The notes below the pieces were generated by a model. It saw only the letters and a list, made by a program, of their open reading frames with translations, had not been told where the DNA came from and did not search any database. A DNA stretch of 49,125 bases from Nitratireductor sp. (GTDB lineage: Bacteria; Pseudomonadota; Alphaproteobacteria; Rhizobiales; Rhizobiaceae), in assembly GCA_020441665.1 (NCBI GenBank), contig JAGRLT010000072.1:1-49125 (forward strand), written 5' to 3'. The position numbers and the translations under genes were made by a program. The stretch's first letter is position 1. Each line of letters starts with the position of its first letter. Of the stretch, positions 17,248 through 24,347 are shown one piece after another.

Positions 17248-18123
17248 TCAATCCCGTTTCTCCGATCCTGGGCGTTGGAACCCGAATAAGCGCGATGGCG
17301 TGTCCCAAATCAAGCGATGCCGATCGTCGCGGTCGGGAAACCAGCGCCGCAGCGCATCCGTCAGTGCGGTGTAGTCGACGGGCCTGGCCTGATTGATGAA
17401 GGGCCAGCCCGAACCCCAGACCAGCCGGTCCAGGCCGAACAGGTCCACGGCATCCGCCACCAGATCGTCGAGATCGGAGAATGCTTCGCGTTGCATCGAT
17501 ATCCGGTTGACCGACGATATCTTGAGGCAGACATCCTCCAGATCCGCCAGCCGCCGCAGCGTATCGTGATCCGGCAGAAGCGGCCCCTGGCCGCCTGCGA
17601 GGCACCCGCCGAGATGATCCACGAGCAGCGGGCTGCGGTGGGCGCGAAACATCGGGATCAGCTCAGCCCAGTTCCGCGGACTGGCGGTGACCTCGGTCCA
17701 GAGCCGCAGTTCGGACAGGGCCGAAAGCAGCGGACCGGCCGCCGCATGCACCAGCCCGTCGCCGTCGAAGTCGACGAGATTGAACCGGCATCCGACCAGC
17801 CCCTGCGGCATGAGACGGGCCAGATCCGCCGCGGTCGTTGCGGGCCGGAACATGCCGATGAAACGGATGCGTCCCGCCGAATTGTGTGCCGCGTCGATGA
17901 CGGCCCGGTTGTCATAGGCATAGGGGCTCGACTGGACTGCCAGCGCGCCCCAGAAACCCTGGGCGCTGGCATCTTCCATCAGTTGCGCTGCGGGCCCGAT
18001 CTCATGGGGCAGGGGTCGATAGCCGATCCCTTCGGCATAGGCGAAGCGCGCCGGATCCAGAATATAGACATGGCTGTCGATACCGGCCGGCTCTGCCTGC
18101 GTTTCGGGTGCGTTCTGCGTCAT
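17248..18123 (-). CDS. Amidohydrolase 2 family protein with altered active-site residues
   Basis: 291 residues, TIM-barrel amidohydrolase (PF04909 type; relatives are lactonases and decarboxylases). It is paralogous to the next gene upstream and can be aligned along its length. Where that protein has DSHCHIIDP, this one has DSHVYILDP, so the second His of the HxH motif is Tyr. Where that protein has WGSDWPHLN, this one has WGSGWPFIN, so the conserved Asp is Gly and the following His is Phe. VDHLGG still resembles the mid-barrel His motif. Such losses suggest a different chemistry, or a non-catalytic partner of the paralogue. The start at 18123 lies 17 bases after the upstream stop; in-frame codons further upstream would run into that gene. 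Confidence 0.85.
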   Translation of the reverse strand: MTQNAPETQAEPAGIDSHVYILDPARFAYAEGIGYRPLPHEIGPAAQLMEDASAQGFWGALAVQSSPYAYDNRAVIDAAHNSAGRIRFIGMFRPATTAADLARLMPQGLVGCRFNLVDFDGDGLVHAAAGPLLSALSELRLWTEVTASPRNWAELIPMFRAHRSPLLVDHLGGCLAGGQGPLLPDHDTLRRLADLEDVCLKISSVNRISMQREAFSDLDDLVADAVDLFGLDRLVWGSGWPFINQARPVDYTALTDALRRWFPDRDDRHRLIWDTPSRLFGFQRPGSEKRD

Positions 18124-18140
18124 CGTCCCGTCCCACCCCG

Positions 18141-18962
18141 TCACAGAAATCCGAACATCCGCGCGGGGTTGTCCCAGAGAATTCGCTGCCGGTCTCCGGA
18201 GTCCGGAAACCATTCACAAAGATGTTCGATCTGCTTTTGGTAGGTGACCCTGTGCGCGGTGTTCAGATGCGGCCAGTCGGATCCCCAGATGCAATTCTCG
18301 ATGCCGAACGCATCGACGATCCTCGCAACGATCGGCCGTGCTCCGCTCACGCAGGGATAGTCGGGCAGGAACCGGTAGGGAGCGGTGAGCTTGACCGCCC
18401 AGTCGTCCCGCAGCCGCGCCGCGCGCAGCAGCGCGGTCAGGCCGGCACCCTCGGCATCGAGCGTGCCGCCGGGCATGCCGAAATGATCGAAGATGACACG
18501 CACGCCGCTCGCCATCAGCGTCGGGATCAAGGCCGGCCACTGTGCCGAAAGCGCATGCACCTGAAGATACCAGCCCAGCGTGCCGATCCGTTCAAGCAGG
18601 GCGCCAACCGCCGGATCGTCCAATATCCCGGCATCGTAGTGCACCATGTTGAAGCGAAGCCCGACCACGCCGCATGCGGCCAGCTTTGCCAGCTCCTCGT
18701 CCGCCGCCGCCGCATCGACCACGGCGATCCCCTTGAAACGACCCCCGCTACTCGAAATGGCGTCGAGCATCGCGGAATTGTCGGTGCCATAGCAACTCGG
18801 CTGCACAAGCAGGGCATGGGTGACCCGATTGCGGGCGAGAACATCCTCGAAAGCCTCGAACGTGCCCCATTCACATTCCGATCTTGGCGTGTAGCCGACC
18901 CCCGGCACGACCGGAAACCGGCGCGGATCGATGATATGGCAATGGCTGTCGATCTTGTTCAT
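18141..18962 (-). CDS. Amidohydrolase 2 family protein (putative lactonase/hydrolase)
   Basis: 273 residues, a TIM-barrel amidohydrolase of the family containing 2-pyrone-4,6-dicarboxylate lactonase and fuconolactonase-like enzymes. Active-site elements appear intact: IDSHCHIID at the N terminus (HxH), VIFDHFGMPGG in the middle and CIWGSDWPHLN near the C terminus with the catalytic Asp. The start at 18962 begins MNKIDSHCH with AGGAAAG upstream; an in-frame start 39 bases earlier would add an unconserved tail. It is next to a degenerate paralogue and downstream of an alpha/beta hydrolase gene, which suggests ring opening of a lactone formed by the Gfo/Idh oxidoreductase or the SDR. The exact substrate is unknown. 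Confidence 0.87.
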   Translation of the reverse strand: MNKIDSHCHIIDPRRFPVVPGVGYTPRSECEWGTFEAFEDVLARNRVTHALLVQPSCYGTDNSAMLDAISSSGGRFKGIAVVDAAAADEELAKLAACGVVGLRFNMVHYDAGILDDPAVGALLERIGTLGWYLQVHALSAQWPALIPTLMASGVRVIFDHFGMPGGTLDAEGAGLTALLRAARLRDDWAVKLTAPYRFLPDYPCVSGARPIVARIVDAFGIENCIWGSDWPHLNTAHRVTYQKQIEHLCEWFPDSGDRQRILWDNPARMFGFL

Positions 18963-19050
18963 TGGCGGCTTTCCTGCCTCTCCTCGCGGATGGGATCGCA
19001 CTGAAGCTGTCGGCTGGTATGGCAGCGGGTGTACCGGCGGCGTTCCGCCT

Positions 19051-19923
19051 TCACAGCCCCGCAGCCGCTTCGAAGGGGACGTCGATGATGGGGCCGGCCA
19101 GGAACCGGTTGATCCTTTCCAGAACGGGTTGGGGCTGCTCCAGCAGCATCAAGGCGCCAAGTGCCTCGAACCTCTCGATCTGGCTGCCCGGGATGGCCTT
19201 GTGGAGCGCCTCGGCCATCTCGGGCGACGGACCCGCATGCCAGCGATTCTGGCCGCCCGATACCACAAGCGTGGGGGTTCGAATGGCCGAAAGGGTTTCC
19301 GGCGCGTGCCAGTTCCGCCGCAGCGCCCGCATCCAGTTGACGACCATCGCGATGTCGAGCTTGACGAAATGGTCGCCCCGCATCCGATCGGCGACCATTT
19401 GCTCGATCCGATCGAAATTGGTCTGGATGAAGGCATCGCTCATCCCCGCCAGCAGCCAATGCAGGGTGTAGGTTTCCCAGTTGCCGGACCGCAGAAGCGT
19501 TTCCACGATAGCCACGCCGGCCTCTACCTGGCGCATCTCGCCCGCCGCGCAAAGCGGCGTCACCAGCACCATCGATTTGAGCAGATCGCTGTGATGAACG
19601 GCCATTTGCAGCGCAATCTGGCCGCCGCCGGTCCACCCCAGGATATGGAACGGCCCGGAATGCAGGGCCCGCCCGGTTTCGGCGACGATATCCGCAAACC
19701 CCCGGAGAACCTTTTCAGGCTCGTCGCCAATCGCGCTGGGGGCGCCGAGATCGATGTTGACGACGGTGAAGCGATCTGCAAGCCGGTTCCAGACACCGTT
19801 CCAGACGCCGCCGCCATGGCCGGCAAGGCGGATCAGGACAACCATGTCGGCGCCCGCCTTCCGGGAAATGTGAACCCGTCGGCCGCCTATCGTCATATCC
19901 TCGGCAATCAGTTCCATACCCAT
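19051..19923 (-). CDS. Alpha/beta hydrolase fold protein with Thr at the nucleophile position
   Basis: 290 residues, cytoplasmic. The fold is recognisable from the oxyanion-hole region IRLAGHGGGVWNGVWNRLAD, the strand VVNIDLGAP, the nucleophile elbow ILGWTGGGQIALQMAV, the acid region TPTLVVSGGQNRW and a late helix ending in LLEQPQPVLERINRFL. The elbow reads G-W-T-G-G instead of G-x-S-x-G, so the usual Ser is Thr. The usual C-terminal catalytic His motif is not evident. The ATG at 19923 follows GAGAGAGAGG; an ATG two codons later is also possible. It is first in the minus-strand operon and divergent from the SDR gene. It could be a weak hydrolase, a lactonase or a non-hydrolytic member; I am sure of the fold only. 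Confidence 0.8.
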   Translation of the reverse strand: MGMELIAEDMTIGGRRVHISRKAGADMVVLIRLAGHGGGVWNGVWNRLADRFTVVNIDLGAPSAIGDEPEKVLRGFADIVAETGRALHSGPFHILGWTGGGQIALQMAVHHSDLLKSMVLVTPLCAAGEMRQVEAGVAIVETLLRSGNWETYTLHWLLAGMSDAFIQTNFDRIEQMVADRMRGDHFVKLDIAMVVNWMRALRRNWHAPETLSAIRTPTLVVSGGQNRWHAGPSPEMAEALHKAIPGSQIERFEALGALMLLEQPQPVLERINRFLAGPIIDVPFEAAAGL

Positions 19924-20291
19924 GCCTCTCTCTCTTCGCGACGCGAAGCTAGCCACCCGCCATTCATCGAACAAATAAAAATGTTGGCGCCTGAGTGATT
20001 GCGCATGCCTATGAATACGGGGCATGCGCCGGCGCTGCGGCGTCATTGTCATGGGCAGACGAAGCCCGGCGAATTGGGCCGCCGAAAGGGGTTGCCGGGC
20101 CGGAAGGGCTCCGTCGCGCAAATCCCCGCACGATCGCAATCCTTCGCCCGGTCCTCCGGCGTTCAAGCAACGATCCGGCTTGACACGATCAGGTTCATAT
20201 ATCATGCATGATCAAGCGTCGCCCGCTCGTTGGCCCGGCAGATCCGGGCATTGTCGCGGCGGCGGCACTGAGCCAAACAAGGAGGAACGCG
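19924..20291. promoter_or_regulatory. Divergent intergenic region with a hairpin and an ATGCAT-centred palindrome
   Basis: 368 bases between the hydrolase and the small ORF/SDR. It contains the perfect inverted repeat GCGCATGCC (20001-20009) / GGCATGCGC (20021-20029) with an 11-base loop, which may be an operator or a structured leader of the minus-strand operon. On the plus strand TTGACA (20180-20185) is a strong -35; the expected -10 position falls on the palindrome ATCATGCATGAT (20201-20212), listed separately. I see no credible gene here. Confidence 0.5.
20197..20212. promoter_or_regulatory. Candidate operator, ATATATCATGCATGAT
   Basis: A perfect 12-bp palindrome (20201-20212) preceded by ATAT lies where the -10 box would be relative to TTGACA at 20180-20185. 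A near-identical element, ATATATGATGCATCAT, is at 33858-33873 ahead of the transketolase genes (14 of 16 positions identical). The form suits a GntR-type dimer; a GntR gene lies at 36106. Confidence 0.5.
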
Positions 20292-20390
20292 GTGGCGAGA
20301 ACCTGTGACCTTTCACCGGAGTGGATCGACCGGCCGGGAGGCCAAACCCGGCTGCGGCGGCCAGAAACCGGCCGCGTCGAGGTGGCCTGA
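20292..20390 (+). CDS. Small ORF (32 aa) with a strong ribosome site, upstream of the SDR
   Basis: GTG at 20292 follows AAGGAGGA (20279-20286) with a 5-base spacer, the best ribosome site in this region. The frame reads MARTCDLSPEWIDRPGGQTR and ends at TGA 20388-20390, one base before the SDR ATG. The product is basic and matches no family I recognise. The strong ribosome site and one-base junction suggest a translated leader or small protein coupled to SDR translation. Alternatively it is the fossil of a once longer upstream gene. Confidence 0.4.
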   Translation: MARTCDLSPEWIDRPGGQTRLRRPETGRVEVA

Positions 20391-20391
20391 C

Positions 20392-21195
20392 ATGGCGGAC
20401 CTGTCGGCATTCTCGCTCGAAGGCCGCGTGGCCCTCGTTACCGGCGGCGGGCGCGGGATCGGATTGTCCTTCGCCAAGGCACTGGCGAAAGCCGGAGCCG
20501 CACTTGTCATCAACGACTTCCGCGCCGACACCGCCGACGAGGCCTGTCACGCGGTGGAGGCGATGGGCGGCAAAGCGCGGCCCGCTGTGTTCGACGTGAC
20601 CGATTTCGACCGGCTGGAGGCGCATGTCGACGGCATCGCCAGGGATCTCGGCCGGCTCGACATCCTGGTGAACAATGCAGGCATCCTGATCCGCGCGCCA
20701 ATCGAAGACCACGGGATGCCGGATTTCACCCGCGTCATCGACACCAATCTCAATGCCGTCTACGCCGTGTCACGGGCATGTGCCCGGCCGATGAAGGCAC
20801 AGGGCGGCGGCCGCATCATCAACGTCGGCTCGGTCATGTCGATCTCGTCCCGTCCCGGCATCATCTCCTATGTCGCGGCAAAGCACGGCGTACTCGGCCT
20901 GACCCGTGGACTGGCCGCCGAACTGGGGCCTTACAACATCACCGTGAACGCCATCGGTCCGGGATACATCCTGACCGAGATGAACCGTCATGTGCTTGGA
21001 ACGCCTTTCGAACAGGCGGTGATCGACCGGACGCCCATGGCCCGATGGGCCTCCCCGGAAGAGTTGACCGGAACCGCCGTCTTCCTGGCATCCGACGCCG
21101 CCGGCTTCGTCACCGGCCAACTGCTGATGGTCGATGGCGGCATGACCAGCAATTCCATTCTCGTCGAGAGCGAGAATCTCGGAGCGTCAAGCTGA
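20392..21195 (+). CDS. SDR family oxidoreductase (gluconate 5-dehydrogenase-like)
   Basis: Classical short-chain dehydrogenase/reductase, 267 residues. The cofactor motif TGGGRGIG is at residues 17-24, NNAG at 94-97, catalytic Ser147 in NVGSVMS, and Tyr160/Lys164 in SYVAAKHG. INDFRAD after the second strand favours NAD(H). The order and spacing match gluconate/2-keto-gluconate type SDRs, which oxidise a secondary hydroxyl of a sugar acid. The ATG at 20392 has GAGGTGG seven bases upstream; an in-frame ATG at 20305 would add 29 unconserved residues. It is divergent from the hydrolase/amidohydrolase/Gfo-Idh operon and convergent with the LuxR gene. It could supply the missing dehydrogenase for the otn genes or work with the hydrolases; both are inference. 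Confidence 0.9.
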   Translation: MADLSAFSLEGRVALVTGGGRGIGLSFAKALAKAGAALVINDFRADTADEACHAVEAMGGKARPAVFDVTDFDRLEAHVDGIARDLGRLDILVNNAGILIRAPIEDHGMPDFTRVIDTNLNAVYAVSRACARPMKAQGGGRIINVGSVMSISSRPGIISYVAAKHGVLGLTRGLAAELGPYNITVNAIGPGYILTEMNRHVLGTPFEQAVIDRTPMARWASPEELTGTAVFLASDAAGFVTGQLLMVDGGMTSNSILVESENLGASS

Positions 21196-21236
21196 CCGAA
21201 CCGGCGCAAACGGAACAACCTGGCGAGGTTCCACAT

Positions 21237-22094
21237 CTAAAGCCGGAAATTGAAATACTGGAGAAACAGTTCCCGTTCGGTCGTGATGTCGAGTTTCTGG
21301 TAGATCTTGCGCCTGTGGTTCTTGGTCGTGCCGACGGAAATGCCGAGCTTCGAGGCGATGGTGGCCGTCGGATATCCCGAAAGCACCAGTTGCACCAGTT
21401 CGCGTTCCCGCGGTGTCAGTTCGGGCCACAGCCCATCGGACAGAACGGGAGGGGCAGGGGCGGGCGCCTCGTCGCGGCTGCTTCCGTTCCGGCTGTCGGG
21501 CAGACGGGTGCGCAGGTCCAGGGCGTGCAGCGCTTCAATGGCGGGCAGGCGCTCGTTCAATGCGGCGATTTCGCTATTGCTGAAGCGCCGGGTCGAGCGG
21601 TCGAGAAAAATGCCGAGACACCAGTCGCCTCCGTCGGGAAGCAAGATGCCCACCTCGTCGCGGATCTGCGATTGCGCCAGAAACTCGGCAATATAGCGCC
21701 CGCGCCGGCTCTTCGCTGTTTCCAGCGACTTGAGCGGAACGACACCTTGCAACCGGTCCTTGCGCCAGCCTTCGTGGAAGGGATCGAAGACATAGTAATC
21801 GGCAAGATAGAGCTCGACCATCCGGTCGAAGAACCGGCGGTGGGAGACGAATTCGGGCGGCTCGGTCGCCGAGTACCGGGTGACGGTCACGATGTCATGC
21901 GGAATGCCCGCGCTCACGACCTCGATCAGCTCTTCGAGGTGATCGGGGGTTCCCGCAGCGGCAATGGCCCTGGCCATCGCATTCCATACTTTTCCTTGGG
22001 GCATTCCAGACAGCGCCAGACAGCGTATGCGTTCAAGTGGGTATGTCGGAGTGTCGGCGACCTCGGCTGCGACGTCACCCGTGCCTTTTGGCAC
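21237..22094 (-). CDS. LuxR family transcriptional regulator
   Basis: Up to 285 residues. The C-terminal 65 residues form a GerE/LuxR helix-turn-helix: LTPRERELVQLVLSGYPTAT then IASKLGISVGTTKNHRRKIY. The N-terminal part (LEELIEVVSAGIPHDIVTVT, then a Tyr-rich YLADYYVFDPFHEGW) looks like a GAF/PAS-like sensor; I do not see the residue pattern of acyl-homoserine-lactone binding domains. The start is uncertain: GTG at 22094 has no good ribosome site, and an internal ATG at 22004 is possible. It is divergent from the carboxylase operon with only 67 bases between if the GTG is used, so it probably controls that operon. An inverted repeat GTGCC-TTTT-GGCAC (22081-22094) covers its possible start. Confidence 0.85.
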   Translation of the reverse strand: MPKGTGDVAAEVADTPTYPLERIRCLALSGMPQGKVWNAMARAIAAAGTPDHLEELIEVVSAGIPHDIVTVTRYSATEPPEFVSHRRFFDRMVELYLADYYVFDPFHEGWRKDRLQGVVPLKSLETAKSRRGRYIAEFLAQSQIRDEVGILLPDGGDWCLGIFLDRSTRRFSNSEIAALNERLPAIEALHALDLRTRLPDSRNGSSRDEAPAPAPPVLSDGLWPELTPRERELVQLVLSGYPTATIASKLGISVGTTKNHRRKIYQKLDITTERELFLQYFNFRL

Positions 22095-22161
22095 ATATAC
22101 GCAGCCGACAGTTTAATCCTAACATTCCGGCAGTGCAACGTCACCACAGGGAGCCGCCGCA

Positions 22162-24336
22162 GTGTCACAACCATCCGCGCATCATCCCGCCAGCACGGCT
22201 CCCAGCGATGCCCGACCGATCGTGATCGGCATCGATGCCGGTGGCACGATGACCGATACGATCCTGGTGGACCGGCATGGCAACTTCAAGATCGGCAAGT
22301 CGGCGACCACACCGAAGAACGAATCCGAGGGCTTCTTCGCCTCGGCGGAAGACGCTGCCGAAGCCTGGGGTATCGAGATAGGAGAGCTCTTCTCCGGCGT
22401 CGACGTGGTGCTCTATTCGGGCACCGGCATGCTGAACACGCTGCTTTCGCGCACCGGCCGCAAGCTCGGCCTGATCACCACCAAGGGGCTCGAGGACATG
22501 ATCCTGATGGGCCGCGGCTTGCAGGCCTGGGCGGATTATTCCTATGCCGACCGGCTGCATGCGGTGACACACCACCACCCCGATCCGCTGGTGCCCCGAC
22601 GCAGAACCCATGGCGTGACGGAGCGTATCGATCAGTTCGGCGATGTCATCCTGCCGCTTTACGAGCACGAGGCGCGTGCCGCCGCCCGCAAACTGATCGA
22701 AGACGAGGTCGATGCGATCTGCATCATGACCATCTTCTCGCATGTCAATCCGGCACATGAGAAGCGCATCGCCGAGATATGTCAGGAAGAGGTTGCGGCC
22801 GCGAACGCGCCGGTCAGGGTCTATGCCAGCCATGAAATCCGCCCGGTGATCCGCGAACAGTCGCGGCTCAACTCGGTGTTGATCGAAGCTTATGCGACGG
22901 CGCGCGGCCGCGAGCAGCTTGCCGGAATCGAGAAGATTTCGCGGGCAAGCGGCTTTAGATACGGCGTGCAGACGCTGCTTTCCTTCGGCGGGCTGACATC
23001 CATCCATCATCCCCGCCTGCACGAGACGATGATCTCCGGCCCGATCGGCGGCATATTGGGGGCTGCCTATGTCGGCGAGCTGATCGGCAATGACAGCCTG
23101 ATCTGTTCCGACATGGGCGGCACGTCTTTCGACATGGGCGTCATCACGCGGGGCCAGACCCGGATCGAGAACGAGCCGCTGATGGATCGTTTCAAGCTGA
23201 ACGTGCCGACCCTGCATCTCGACACGATCGGTGCCGGTGCGGGCATGATCCTCAAGGTCGATCCGCTGACCAGGAAGATATCGCTCGGCCCCGAAAGCGC
23301 TGGCTCCGACCCCGGTCCGATTGCCTTCGCGAAGGGCGGAACGGAGCCGACCATCGCCGATTGCGATGCGATCCTCGGGCGGCTCAATCCGGATTACTTT
23401 CTCGGTGGCAAGGTCAAGTTGCAGGTCGACAAGGCCCGCGCGGCTTTCAAGGAGAAATGCGCCGACGTGCTGGGCGTCGGTGTCGAGGAGGCGGCGGAAG
23501 GCATGATCGAGATGCTGGAGGCCGATGCCAACAACGCGCTGCGCCGCGTCATCTCCGGCCAGGGCATCCATCCCTCGGAGTTCACGCTGCTTTCCTATGG
23601 CGGCTCCGGGCCGCTGCATCTCGCCGGCTGCGCGCGCGGTATCGGCTTCAAGGACATCATCACCTTCCAGTTCGCCGCCGCCTTCTCGGCCTTCGGCTGC
23701 ACCACGGCCGACTACATGCGCCGCCATTCGGTCTCGACGCAGATCGATATTCCAGCCCAATGCGATGACGACGCGCTGAGCGACTTCGGCGCGCGCATCT
23801 CCTCGGTCTGGGAAGAGTTGCGGCTGCGCGCGGTCGAGGAGATGGTTGGCGATGGCCACACCGTCGAGAAGGTCCGTACACGGCCCTTCCTGATGATGCG
23901 TTACACCGGGCAGCTTGAAGACGTTGAAGTGGCTGCGCCGCTGGACACCATAACCGGCCCCGACGAGATGCGTCGCGTCATTGCTGAGTTCGAAGAGGTG
24001 TATGCCAAGATGAACCACCGGGTCAGCCGCTATGGCGAGGCCGGCTTCACCGTCACCGAGCTCGGCCTGACGGCGACCGCGGAAAAGGTCAAGCCGCTGC
24101 TGGTCCGCCGCCCGCTGGGGTCTTCCGATCCGGCTCCGGCAATCAAGGGCGCGCGCGATGCCTATATCGGCGGCCGCTGGCACAAGGCCACGCTCTACGA
24201 GATGGACTGGTTGCAGCCGGGCCATGAGATCACGGGGCCGGCCATTGTCGAGCATCCCGCAACCACGCTGGTCGTTCATCCCGGAGATCGTGTCTTCGTC
24301 GATGAATGGACCCTGCTTCACTACAACTTTGCTTGA
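22162..24336 (+). CDS. Acetone carboxylase-like beta subunit (hydantoinase/oxoprolinase A family)
   Basis: 724 residues, ASKHA-fold ATPase of the HyuA/AcxA family. In acetone carboxylase this subunit uses ATP to activate bicarbonate and ketone. The first phosphate loop is GIDAGGTMTD (residues 23-32). DMGGTSFDMGVITRG in the middle is the second phosphate motif, followed by DTIGAGAGMILKVDPLTRKI, typical of the family, and SYGGSGPLHLAG in the C-terminal third. Length fits AcxA (about 717) more than short HyuA. GTG start at 22162 with AGGGAG upstream. It is the first gene of an operon whose order (beta, alpha, gamma) equals acxABC of Xanthobacter. Presence of the gamma gene argues for a carboxylase rather than N-methylhydantoinase. 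Substrate may differ from acetone; see the alpha subunit. Confidence 0.88.
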   Translation: MSQPSAHHPASTAPSDARPIVIGIDAGGTMTDTILVDRHGNFKIGKSATTPKNESEGFFASAEDAAEAWGIEIGELFSGVDVVLYSGTGMLNTLLSRTGRKLGLITTKGLEDMILMGRGLQAWADYSYADRLHAVTHHHPDPLVPRRRTHGVTERIDQFGDVILPLYEHEARAAARKLIEDEVDAICIMTIFSHVNPAHEKRIAEICQEEVAAANAPVRVYASHEIRPVIREQSRLNSVLIEAYATARGREQLAGIEKISRASGFRYGVQTLLSFGGLTSIHHPRLHETMISGPIGGILGAAYVGELIGNDSLICSDMGGTSFDMGVITRGQTRIENEPLMDRFKLNVPTLHLDTIGAGAGMILKVDPLTRKISLGPESAGSDPGPIAFAKGGTEPTIADCDAILGRLNPDYFLGGKVKLQVDKARAAFKEKCADVLGVGVEEAAEGMIEMLEADANNALRRVISGQGIHPSEFTLLSYGGSGPLHLAGCARGIGFKDIITFQFAAAFSAFGCTTADYMRRHSVSTQIDIPAQCDDDALSDFGARISSVWEELRLRAVEEMVGDGHTVEKVRTRPFLMMRYTGQLEDVEVAAPLDTITGPDEMRRVIAEFEEVYAKMNHRVSRYGEAGFTVTELGLTATAEKVKPLLVRRPLGSSDPAPAIKGARDAYIGGRWHKATLYEMDWLQPGHEITGPAIVEHPATTLVVHPGDRVFVDEWTLLHYNFA

Positions 24337-24347
24337 GGTCGCCTGCC

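Noticed and set aside
22081-22094. GTGCC-TTTT-GGCAC as operator of the LuxR protein
   Set aside because: Arms of five bases only, overlapping a possible start codon; too weak to claim as a separate site.
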